A stretch of 64,000 nucleotides of DNA, taken from positions 2,294,001 to 2,358,000 of the forward strand of contig CP085825.1 in NCBI GenBank assembly GCA_020809705.1, written 5' to 3'. Of the stretch, positions 10,215 to 20,208 are shown piece after piece. The notes below the pieces were generated by a model that did not search any database, was not told the origin of the DNA, and saw nothing but the letters and a program-made list of their open reading frames with translations. The stretch comes from Calonectria ilicicola (Eukaryota > Ascomycota > Sordariomycetes > Hypocreales > Nectriaceae). How positions within the stretch are numbered: the first letter of the stretch is position 1; each line of letters opens with the position of its first letter. A program made the position numbers and the translations under genes.

Positions 10215-11250
10215 GTGGTGAATACGATGTGCAGCTGATCACTGTACCAGGGTAAAAATCTAAACCTGGAGACAAGTGATGGGTCAATTTGACAGGAAGA
10301 CTACGAAACAATCGAGAAGTTCATGAATGGCACACGAAAGACAAAAACGGCAACATGCTGAAACAGGAGGCCGCTTTTCAGTGGGCCTCGTGGGTTTCTA
10401 TATGCGGAAGCTCAATTCACGGGACTCATTTACATTTACTCATTGGTTATTCATTATTTTGGAGTTTTGGTTTTTTCCTCTTCGACTATTCTTGTCTTGT
10501 TTGGGATGGAGCTATGGAACCGGGCGTTTGAGAGTGATTTAGACTCATGCAATTCTTATCTAGTCGGGAGAATCGGAGCAATTTAAGTCTTTAATCGTAC
10601 CGTTTAATGCATCAATGCTCGTTCTTGGTAGATGCAAAGCCAATGACGAAACGAATGCATTGCCTCACTGGGTGGTCATACGTCATTTAGGGCAATTTGG
10701 CAGTGTGGACGGACTGGGAAGGTGAGGCGCGCTTAAGGAGAATCATGCACAATTCAGTTCAAACCGGAGAGTCCGCAAGTGGTTTGTAGAAGCCAAAAAA
10801 AAAAAAAAAAACATCACACCATACGATAGAACAGATTTTGGGTGACTTTCAGTGCTGCAGGCCAGGTGTAGGCCAGGTCAAGGTCATAATGCAACGCAAA
10901 CACGCGCATGATGTGCGCTCAGTAGCCTGTAGCGGTTTCAGAAATAGCCTCTAAGCCCTGTCAACGGATACGCGATTGCTGGGCTGCCGCTAAGGCTTAG
11001 GGGATACGCGCGCGGCGTTCTAGAACCTGCGGGGATTGGCGTTGCTATGAGGTGACCGTTGAATGCGATGGATAGTTTCCTCAGCCAACCGTGGTGGCTC
11101 TGCACTCTACAGCAGAGAGCTGATGAACCAGCTGGGCCAAATTTGGAGATAGTAGGCGAGATTGGGGTGAGGCAGGTAAATGATTCCAGCTGGGTACAAT
11201 CCCTGAAAGTTTGTACTGTATCTACCTTTTCCCACCATCTTTCAGCAAAA

Positions 11251-11433
11251 TTCTAAATAAATAATTATTATATAAATAAAGTAAATAAATAATTTATATA
11301 TAAAACTTATCAATATTTATTTATTTATTTACTTATTTACTTTTTTTTTTTACTACTAAATTAATATTTTTAGGTGGTTAAGTTTTAAGGTGAGGATGTC
11401 ATAGGGGCACGATCTTTCAAGGGTGTATTGTAC
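11251..11433. repeat. AT-rich island with repeat-like flank (copy A)
   Basis: About 120 bases almost only of A and T (TAAATA and TTTATT units) followed by a flank at 11389-11433 that resembles 36602-36646. The second site has a similar AT-rich island just upstream in the same orientation. The pair may be remnants of one dispersed element altered by C-to-T mutation; no coding capacity or target duplication is visible. Confidence 0.4.
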
Positions 11434-11821
11434 GGACGAAGCATGAGCAGCACACAGCCTACAGAAGGTTTGTTGGCTGATAATACTCAAGCGGCGGCAC
11501 AGTAAATTTATTACTACCTTTGCAGGGGACCCATAATGGATCCCTTGGGGATACCATCCTTCGAGCGCACAAGCCCCATCCAGAAGGGCAGGTCGCAATA
11601 AACCAGCCCGCAATCTAGCCGACCAAACCTCTCATGTAGCTTCTAACGTACCATTCAATCTTCGCCTGTGGCCCTTCGCCACCCTGAAGGAATCGGGTTC
11701 CGCTTCCTGCGTGAAATTCGTCGTCGTCGCGAACTACCGTGCCACCTCAGCCTGGCAATCGGGACCCGTGGAATGGCATCGGCTCCGTTACTCGTCGCTG
11801 GGTTCCCAAATTAGCCCCAAT

Positions 11822-11861
11822 TACCTCGCAGCACCTCACAGTACCTCATAGTACCTAGCAG
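11822..11861. repeat. Four-copy decamer tandem repeat
   Basis: Four head-to-tail 10-base units of the form TACCTCRYAG, with 1-2 changes per unit. A short minisatellite in intergenic DNA. Confidence 0.85.
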
Positions 11862-13177
11862 TATGATTTTGACAAGCTAGAGCCACGGGGCATTGAGTGC
11901 CCCTCCCTCACTCGTGCAGGTGGCTGATCGGCTTGGTTATCCCTGTTTTGGGACCTTTTGCGATTCCCGCCCCACCCTTGCTCGCCCCCCGGTTCGCGGA
12001 TGGAATGGAGACCAACAAACCAGCTAGATGCAGACACTTCACTTCATGAGGACGTGTTTAACTCAGTCTCACTGACCACCTGGTGCTTTGGCAGGCCTTT
12101 GCGGTCTTTGGCAGGGCGGCAATCGCCAATGCCTACTGGCGCCAGTGGGCGATGCGAGCTGACACCGAGATCTGGACCACGAGCGGGCGCCATCCGAGCT
12201 ATCCGCCAATGCATCACAAGATGACCTGCTGTGCGACACCACAAAGCAATGTCCCACCACCGAGCTTCTGAGCTGGTGTTACGTTTCAATGCGCAACTGC
12301 CCGAGTCTTACCGGACAGCATGCCCGAGTCTTCTGCGAGCTGTCACCACCACCGGATCGCCGGATCGACAACAAGGCCTTGTTGTCTGCTTCATGGTACC
12401 TCCTTCCATGATACCGTCCTGTTGGGCCTTTCCCTCGTGGCCGCGCTGTTCACCAGCAGGCTAGGCTGGGGTAAAGCGGGTACGGGAAAGGATCTCGAGG
12501 AGCAGCTACCATCGCCAGCAGCACCAAAAGCAGATGTCCCAGTTGAGGCAGCCGTATCGTGGTGGGGGCTGATGCGCGGTTGGCCCCCAAGAATCCCGTG
12601 AGCATACGAAGCCGGGCGTCGGTGAAGCAACCTGCGTGAAAGTCAGAATAGCATCAGCCACGAGGTTCTGCGGCCAATCGCGCCCCAATCCCGGTCTGGC
12701 ATCATCCAATTCAGGGAATCCGCCTGCATCCTGTCGGCAGGGTTGGCCTGCGTTACTTCTCCACACCGCATCCTGGGGCCTGCCATGACTTGGCATCCAT
12801 GGCATAGTAGTACGCTGTAGCATTGGAGCCCTTTCAAGGCGCCCGCACCATGTTTACTACATGTATCTAATTTGTCTTCGGCCATGTAATTTATTCCTCC
12901 AGCCGTTTCCGTATATTGCCTCTGCTCCCCCCCCTTCCCCCTCCAACCAGACACCCACCTGTTTTCAGGTCGGACCATACTCTCTGTGACCTCACCTTGT
13001 TGGTATGCCTACTTTCCGAGGCTGCTGACGCACGTTTTTCTCGAATTGCAACGTACAATTTCCCGACTTGACCCATCCTTTCACGCCAGCCAGCTACACT
13101 TTTAAAGCTATGCGAAGCGCTTCCACCTGTATCCGCTCTCTTTCCATTCCCAGCGGATATACATCACTCTGCACATC

Positions 13178-15325
13178 ATGACAGCATCCGTGCTTCGACG
13201 ACTTATAACAACCCGCCCCAAAAGCAGGGGAGACGACTCCGACACAACCGCCGTTCCCTTTGACCAAGACGAGTCACATTCCAAGGGCAAGCCGGTTAAG
13301 AAAAAGGTCGGCTCTCAATCATGGATTCCAACTGGCAGAAAACAGTCCGGCTCGGCCGTGCCATCCGATCTTCCCGGAAGCCAACAGAATGACGTACCAT
13401 TTCTTCCTTCTTCATCCGTTGCTAGCTTAATGCCAAGTCATGAGGCGAGGGAAGAAGCCTTCTCAATCACACCCACCCCGACATCCAAGGCCGCGTCAAC
13501 TCTTTGTCTCACTCAGCAAGAGGCAAGCCCCGAGCATTCCTCTCTATCAAACGAACTTCCCCGACCTAGTCTAAAGCTGGATATCCCAGGACCATCGCTC
13601 TCTTTTTCAGTCACTGGCCTTGACAAGCCTGTAGGCAGCGAGGATACACCAGACAAAGCCAGCCCTGTGGGGTCAATGAACACAGTCGAGTTGAAGGCCG
13701 AGTTAAAAGCCAGGGCAGATGAAGCTGCCAAGGCTATCGGGACTGCGCTCAAGGAAATGAGACCGGAAACTCCTCCATCTTTTAATGAACCACAAAATCC
13801 TACTCCGCCACTGCCCCCTCTTGAAGCACCCAAGCACGCCGATTCGATGCCTCTACCTTCAAAATATAACAAGGACCTAAGGTCCAGAGACGCCGCATTG
13901 CCCGCAAGAAGGGCGTCGGTGAAGAAGACAAAATATAAAAGGGCCACACAAGGAAGCTCACTCCGCGGAGCCTTCTCGAAGGGGTCTCAGATTCGTGGTC
14001 CCCGATCATGGGCTCTTTCTGAGAATGTGACGGGCATTCTCACTGGCCAGCGCTTCAAGCGCATTGAAGTAGATGAAATGTTGACGCCTGAGAGATTAGA
14101 GGAGCTCAGGAGGAGCCGGGAACAGGCCCGGAACGAGGAAGAAAGCAATCGCTCCGATACTCGGGGATCCAGCGACTCCAGTCGCAGCGCTGTGTCAGAT
14201 GATCCCGAGACCCCAGTAGAACCATTCCATCTCGAGGATCTGCCGTCGCGTATCGAGGACTCTGAGATACAAAGAGGCACATTCTTGGAGGACCCATCTC
14301 CCTGCACACCCTTTGGCCCAGAAGACATCGACCCGATCCCCGAATTCGACGAACTCGAAGAACTTGACGAACTTGATGAATTCGACGAGCTTGAAGAATT
14401 TGAAGACGGTGAAGATTTATATATACCGCCACTTTCTTGTGGTTCAAGAGTGGAATCTGTGATTTACGCTGATATACCAGGCGGACCACCTCTCCCTCCA
14501 CTCAAGAACCCTGCAAGATACGGCATACCACCACTCGGAAAGCCTTTACCTGAGGTACCGATGGTTACATTAACTATGCCCAACGGCGAACATCTCAAGC
14601 GTCCGAAGCGTAATTTCCCAGATTTGACAGCGAAGGAGGAGAACGGAATTGTCTATCTTTACAGCACACCGTTCACATTCAACAATCCCATGTTTGAACA
14701 TGGCCCGATCACTTTTGTCAAGGCTGATATATCGCGGAGCCTGCAAAAGATGGAGGAAACCCTTGACTGGACAGCATTCCAGATGGCCATTTTGTGTGCT
14801 GGGGACCTATCCCCGGACCTGACATTGGAGGAAGATGCGAAGCAAGTGGATGATATTACAAATTGGTTCGACTCGTTTGGGTTTGAGACACTAGGAGAAC
14901 TGGTCGAAGAAGACGTGCCAGGTCTCACATCGCGAGAATCGGCAACAAGCATCGTCTCGTCGTCACCATCGTCTTCACCATCAACGGTAAACACCGATCT
15001 TGATGTTCCTGTTTCTGTGGGATCCGAGCGTCCATCAAAATTTTGGAACACACCCTCGCAGCAGAAGCTACCAAACAACAAAAAAGTATCCAAGGGCCCG
15101 ACACCCTTGAGTCAATGGACAGGGGAGGAGAGCCCGCACTCACCACGCGACTCAATGGACAGTCTCCCACCAAGTCCTATGCTACCCCTGGTAATTCCCA
15201 ATGGGTACATGGAAGGCAAGGATGAGGAGGTTGGGAATTCCGTCCCAATGGGATACAACCTTCATCATGACCTGGGCGATTTCCTAAGATGGGAAGCGGA
15301 GAACGTTTACGCACGCGGATTCTGA
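13178..15325 (+). CDS. Large disordered acidic protein of unknown function
   Basis: A single-exon gene of 715 residues starting MTASVLRRLITTRPKS. The long N-terminal half is rich in Ser, Pro, Thr and charged residues and probably disordered. A Lys/Arg-rich patch (RRASVKKTKYKR, around residue 245-258) could act in nuclear import. An unusual run of Glu/Asp/Leu/Phe lies around residues 387-414 (units such as ELDEL and EFDEL). The part after it, around residues 420-590, looks more folded (PEVPMVTLTMPNGEHLKRPK, YLYSTPFTFNNPMFEHG, DWTAFQMAILCAGDLSP) and may carry the function. I do not recognise the family. Open frame length and codon use make it a real gene. Confidence 0.85.
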   Translation: MTASVLRRLITTRPKSRGDDSDTTAVPFDQDESHSKGKPVKKKVGSQSWIPTGRKQSGSAVPSDLPGSQQNDVPFLPSSSVASLMPSHEAREEAFSITPTPTSKAASTLCLTQQEASPEHSSLSNELPRPSLKLDIPGPSLSFSVTGLDKPVGSEDTPDKASPVGSMNTVELKAELKARADEAAKAIGTALKEMRPETPPSFNEPQNPTPPLPPLEAPKHADSMPLPSKYNKDLRSRDAALPARRASVKKTKYKRATQGSSLRGAFSKGSQIRGPRSWALSENVTGILTGQRFKRIEVDEMLTPERLEELRRSREQARNEEESNRSDTRGSSDSSRSAVSDDPETPVEPFHLEDLPSRIEDSEIQRGTFLEDPSPCTPFGPEDIDPIPEFDELEELDELDEFDELEEFEDGEDLYIPPLSCGSRVESVIYADIPGGPPLPPLKNPARYGIPPLGKPLPEVPMVTLTMPNGEHLKRPKRNFPDLTAKEENGIVYLYSTPFTFNNPMFEHGPITFVKADISRSLQKMEETLDWTAFQMAILCAGDLSPDLTLEEDAKQVDDITNWFDSFGFETLGELVEEDVPGLTSRESATSIVSSSPSSSPSTVNTDLDVPVSVGSERPSKFWNTPSQQKLPNNKKVSKGPTPLSQWTGEESPHSPRDSMDSLPPSPMLPLVIPNGYMEGKDEEVGNSVPMGYNLHHDLGDFLRWEAENVYARGF

Positions 15326-16287
15326 AGATGACAAAAAAAAAACACGCCACTATTTTTTCTTTTCATTTGTGTACATGCACAGACATTCACAAGATCACGA
15401 CACTGATACCATGGAAATTTCCTTTGTTTGGGATTGAAGGGTTGACGGCAACATTACGTCATTAGGGACTGGCGTCGGGATTTCGGATATGCGCACATGC
15501 CAGGGTAATAGGGCAAAGCGGCATTTAGAGAGGGACGTTGCTTAGGGTACAATGAAATATGGCAGGCAGAGAAATAATCGGGCCTAATAGACGTTTGGTT
15601 TATGAGGTCGTTGAAGTGATAGCTTCAATGCGCTAAGACATAGCTATGATTACAGGGATGTGCGCATAATTTGGTGCTAGGGTGTTTGCGGATTAGCGTA
15701 GCAGCGGTTGATGACTTGTATGTTGGAGTGGTATGTTGGTGCATATACGAGTCTTGGTTCATGCCGCGCATGCACCTTTGCAAAATATTCAACTACTTTT
15801 TTTTCGGAACCGTTTTAGCTTGCCAAAGTGATGATCTATTTCTGGAGGGCTGAGTGTTAGTCGGGCCTACTCCGCTGCGGTTCACCAATGGGCGGTGGGG
15901 ACACGTGCAGCGGCAGCGCGTCAAAGCCAACGGCCAACCGCCTGTGAGCATCCAGCAGCAACAAACTGCTTTCTTACAACCCTCCATCTTTTAGCCCTGC
16001 ATTTCAGCACCACCACGCTTGCGTTGGGACAAAGGGCTCTTTCACACTTACCCCCGGGAATCAGCTATTTGCATCTAATACGAAAAAAAAAAGAGAATAA
16101 AGGGCCGAATAGACAGAGTGAGCAGCCCAACTTGAAGGCCGCCGCCACCGCCACCAACAAGCCGCAACCCACACAGATATCATCAGACTTTTGAATCCAA
16201 CTCTTCAAGAAAGAAGGGGGGGCAAAAAAGAAGAAAAAAAGAACAGTGCACCAAAAAGTAAAGACAAACCAAAAAAAAAAAAAAAAA
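15326..16287. other. Intergenic and CDC26 leader
   Basis: 3' end of the preceding gene and upstream DNA of CDC26. The last 200 bases are purine- and A-rich, ending in a run of 17 A directly before the CDC26 start codon. No other gene seen. Confidence 0.55.
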
Positions 16288-16527
16288 ATGCTTCGCCGTC
16301 CCCCCACAACCCTGCACATCACCTCTGAGGATGTGGCCGCCTACGAGGATCGGCGGGCGCGCGAGGCCCTCGTTGCCGCCCAGCAGGCCCGCATCGCAGC
16401 CGCAGCAGAGGCCCAGGCAGCCGCCGCAGCCGCCGGCATGGAGGGCATTCAGGCGAGCCCGGATGCCGAGGCGAGGTTGCGGAGGGCGAGGGAGGAGCGT
16501 ATCGGCGTGACCAGGCGCGCGAGGTGA
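16288..16527 (+). CDS. CDC26: Anaphase-promoting complex subunit CDC26
   Basis: A 79-residue protein beginning MLRRPPTTLHITSEDVAAYE. The opening M-L/I-R-R-x-P-T-x-L is the hallmark of Cdc26, whose N-terminus inserts into the TPR groove of the APC/C subunit Cdc16/Apc6 and stabilises it. An Ala/Gln-rich helical middle follows, and a short ERIGVTRRAR tail matches the RIG motif seen in other Cdc26 proteins. APC/C is the ubiquitin ligase that drives mitotic exit. The start is fixed by the motif and by the poly(A) leader just before it; frames extending further upstream read only Lys from this A-run. Identification is from the N-terminal motif and size. Confidence 0.85.
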   Translation: MLRRPPTTLHITSEDVAAYEDRRAREALVAAQQARIAAAAEAQAAAAAAGMEGIQASPDAEARLRRAREERIGVTRRAR

Positions 16528-17175
16528 GGTGGCTACTTTAGGAGCGGACGCTTGGCCGGGCCGTCTTTTACCTGTTGTTGTCTGTGTGTGTGTACGTGTC
16601 GCTGTCGGGGCTGAGGAAACTTATGCGGGTTGCGTGGGATTGGGGAGCCGACAAGCATTCAAATCCGTCCCGTATCAGACACGATTGGTTACCATTCTGC
16701 TTGCACGGGCCCATGGCAGTTGCATGTTGGTTTCGGGACTCAAACATTGGTCAACAACATCAATCCTCATTCACCTCTCTTATCATCAACATACCAACGA
16801 CACCATGCTCAATAGTGAGATATCTTCATAGTCAAGAACGTCTATTCATGCTTTCTTTTTTTTCTTCTTTCTTCAATGCGGCTACACCTGTCAACCCATA
16901 CCCATCTACCCATACTCGCTCCGTTTGTAAATGCAATGCAACAAGAATAAAAAAAAAGAAAGAAGAGGAGAAGAGAAGGAAAGAAAAGAAGAAAGCACGT
17001 GTAGTAATCTCCTCCCATGTGCACCCAATGGTCCCGCTATTCAAAAATTCCCGCCTTTTTGGTTTTTGGTTTCCTTCGTTGCTTTGGTATTAGTATGTAC
17101 ATATAACAAATAAAATAAAAATAACGTCGTGTCCAATGTTTTTGCTTCGATTCATATTACATGGGCCTTTTTCTT
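16528..17175. other. Convergent intergenic region
   Basis: Lies between the stops of CDC26 (+) and the Cdc1-like gene (-). Contains A/G-rich DNA near 16945-16995 and T-rich tracts near 16855-16875, consistent with the two 3' UTRs. No gene seen. Confidence 0.6.
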
Positions 17176-19340
17176 TCAGCCCTTGCGTGTCAAATACGCC
17201 CAGAAGAGCACCGCCATCCAAGCAACACGCCATGCCGTCGTCCACAGCTCTCGTCCGACCACGCCCAGCGCCTTCCGGCCTCCGAGACGGCGGTCCGTCT
17301 TCCCTCCGTCGTAAAAGGGGTCGTCGAGATGGATCCGCGGCCCGCCGTCGGCTCCCCATCCCCAGCGTTTGGCGTTCCGACCGCCGCGCCGCGATTGCCA
17401 CCGAGAAGATGGCGATGGGCCTGGTGAGGCGTTGCGACCGCCGCGCGAGGCGGTAGATGAGAAGTGTGGCATATGGTAAGCCGACGTGCCCGACGATGTA
17501 GTGCGGGACCTCGCAGTTGTCCCAAACGCCTCAGGAGGATCCATCTTGTCCTTATACATGGGCAACATGGTCGATGGCTTCTCAGGCTCCAAGGCAAATG
17601 GAGTGAGGGGAATAACGGGGACTAACAAAGCTCGCACAACCAGCAACACCAAAGTCACCACACCAAACATAACATACTGCATGTAAGTGTGAATTTGATT
17701 GGGGAGGAGGCACAGATGTGTCTGCAGTGTTGTCTCGGGGGAGCCCGGGATGGGCTTGCCCTCGGCATCAACAGGGTTGTATAAGCTCGCCATGAGGAAG
17801 CCGGGCGTTGGCACACCCATGGCCATGCTCATACTTTTGACAGTGATTTCACGCACGCCTCCCTTGGCTGGGGAATGCACAACTTCGCAGTAATCGTGAT
17901 CATCACCAGAGAATACATGAATGACGTTGCCAACGCTGTTGATGAGCTTGACCGAATCATCCTCGCTGAGCACGTTCTGATACTGATATCCTCCAGTAAT
18001 GCTAAGTGCATTTCTGTCGTCAGGAATCACGGGGCTATCCTGGCCCTTTGGTGGCTTTGTCGGAGGCCAATGCTCGCGTTTCGGTCCGCATGGTGTCCCT
18101 GGGTTACGATATAGAGGGACATGAGTGAGAAGAATTGTTGGGAATTCAGGGGCGTCATCGCCGACATTCGCATGAGGGAGCCGCTTCAAGTCCGCCTTTT
18201 CAAGCTCCTCCACGTCGTGCGCATACTTCAGTGTCCGATCAGTAGCATGCCAGAAATCAAGCTCTTCGCGAACAGCCCTTCGCTTCGTAGCTTTGACGTT
18301 TTCGAGAAACTGGTTGACGGGTTCGTAAATGGATCGTAAATCGTGCGTGCTTCGGAAATCAGAAGTGTCTGCACTCAGAGACACGGCATCAACCGACACA
18401 ATAGTGTGGTTTCCAACAACATCAACTCGGTTCACCTCGCCAAAGAATGCGCTGAAGCGATCTCGCACAGGAACTTGAACCTGCGCGCCGAAGCCTAGAT
18501 CATGGTTTCCAGGAAGGCTGGCGACAAGTTTGCGTCCACGCTGCCACGAGCCTGGAGCCTCAGCATCACCTTCTTTCCAGTTGTCGAAAAAAATATCCCC
18601 AAAGCGTTCGTACTCGCTCAGCCAGAAATCCTCGCCGTACTTATCATGCCAAGTGTCGACCCATTTCTTTTCGTCATTAGAGCGGGAGCGACCCCATTTC
18701 GGATCGACAAAGTTGCCTTGGCGAGTCTTCCACTCTCGGCCGCCATCAAAGAGATCACCGAGGAAGAACACGCTGTCGGGGTGTAGGTGGTGTTGAAGGG
18801 CTCTGTATCCTCGCCGGAGGTAGTTATCGGTAATGGTGACGGTGAGTGGGTTAATTGGCCAGGGACGGCCAGGATATGAGTGCGGATCAATCAGTTGAGG
18901 GTCGGCGACGAAGATGAGGTGGTGAGGCTTTGTCCCTTTGGGCTGTGGCCATGTTAGTCCCCTGTCATTTACTTGCATGTCCGCCACGAAGTCTTGCTCA
19001 TTTCTCCCCAGCAACTTACCCATTTCTCCCAGTTCTCCCACTCGCAGTCTGACACCTTGCTGTCGAATATCCAGCGTTCCCCGTACAACAGCACCACTGC
19101 CCACACCAAAACCACCATGTGAGGAAAACTAAGCAGTCGCCGCGGTGTTAGGTTGACTCGAATCCTCCGCACCACCCATTCTCCATACGTCGTCACCAGG
19201 TGCTTCCCGGGGCCGGTTGCCCATGCACCTAGTTTGTGAGCCGTTGGCCGCACGGCGGAGATCAAGCCATTGCTGAGCGATTGCCACTGGGGGGGAAGCT
19301 TGTTGTGAGAGGTGCGTGGTTGGTAGTAGCTGCGCGACAT
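17176..19340 (-). CDS. Cdc1-type ER metallophosphoesterase
   Basis: Two exons, 19020-19340 and 17176-18942, with a 77-base GTAAGT...CAG intron; 695 residues if started at MSRSYYQ (an ATG at 19361 would add seven). The family (yeast Cdc1/Ted1, mammalian PGAP5) acts in the ER/Golgi on ethanolamine-phosphate of GPI glycans and needs Mn. Visible parts: a transmembrane helix near residues 76-91, then the calcineurin-like metal motifs VADPQLID (Asp121), GDLFD (169-173), GNHD (252-255), a THVPLY histidine and SGDDHDYC, the last typical of Cdc1. Two membrane helices follow the catalytic domain (VMFGVVTLVLLVVRALLVPV; WRVAWMAVLFWAYL). Gly/Arg/Ser-rich cytosolic segment between them. Whether it is the Cdc1 or the Ted1 orthologue cannot be decided by eye. 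Confidence 0.92.
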
Positions 19341-20208
19341 GATGACGCCATGCCCTTGCATTCAGGGCTCCTCCTCTAATCTATCCTTTCGTGAGTCGTG
19401 GAGTTCTTGTCAAGCGTGTCTCGTCTCGTAGTGCTGTGTTGGTTTCCGTGTCGTGTCGTATAATCGCGTGCTGTACCGTACTGGGATCGAAGTCGGGCTG
19501 CCGTGCAGGTTCCTGCCTCTGCAACGGCGCGACGATGCGTCTAATGAATGGCGTCTGGAATGAGTATCGCGATTGAAGGAAATGAGAAAATTGTGGACAG
19601 GTCGGCCGAGTGGTCGCGTTGGTTTACTGTTGGTTCGATGCAAACGGACCTGAGAAAAGGAGTGCGAAGCTCAAGAATCGCCCGTGCGAGGTTGCCACCA
19701 GTGGAGGAACGATCAGAGCGGATGCGAACCCGTGGCCAATTGGGTCGAGTGGTTTCTTGGGGCTTCCCAGCACTGAGCGACGCTATTTTGCGGGGGTCGT
19801 TACAAGGGTTCAAGGCAAGCATCTTAGAGGTTGGTATACTCCATAGTCACGCTCTGATCACTCAAGTTCAAGTCTGACATCCAAAATCTTTACCCAAAAA
19901 TGCCAATTATGTATTTAAGCCAATCGTGACTCAATATACTTTTTGTTACCTATCAATGCTATGTATCCCTCGACTTGCGCCTAAAATATGCCCATCGAAA
20001 ATCTTTAACCGAGCTCAGCCGTACATGGCTTGCCCATTAAATAAATACGAGAACATGACAACCCAAATCATTAAAATAACTGACAGCGCGTGAGGAAGAA
20101 AAAACCGAACCGGTATCAAAGCTCGCCCGAAAACAAGTCGTCAACTTCTCAACATATCCTGGGGTCGTGCGCATAAGTCGCTCTAAAGCATTAAACTCAA
20201 CCAGCATT
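19341..20208. other. Intergenic, no gene supported
   Basis: Promoter of the Cdc1-like gene and 3' region of the PhoD-like gene. Two tRNA-promoter-like motifs occur (GGCCGAGTGG near 19606 and, on the minus strand, GGTTCGCATCC near 19730) but no tRNA fold can be drawn around them. Confidence 0.5.

Larger units (their letters stand above)
10215..13177. other. Gene-poor region with repeats
   Basis: Three kilobases without a supported gene. It holds a run of 18 A at 10795-10812, an AT-rich island at 11251-11372, a four-copy decamer repeat at 11822-11861, and GC-rich sequence at 11900-12650 with short overlapping frames on both strands. The last 100 bases before 13178 are a plausible leader for the next gene. 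Confidence 0.55.

Noticed and set aside
19596..19660. tRNA-like A-box (GGCCGAGTGG) with a GGTTCGAT motif
   Set aside because: The spacing is too short and no acceptor or anticodon stem can be formed.
19700..19760. Minus-strand B-box-like GGTTCGCATCC
   Set aside because: The T-stem does not pair and no A-box lies at the right distance.
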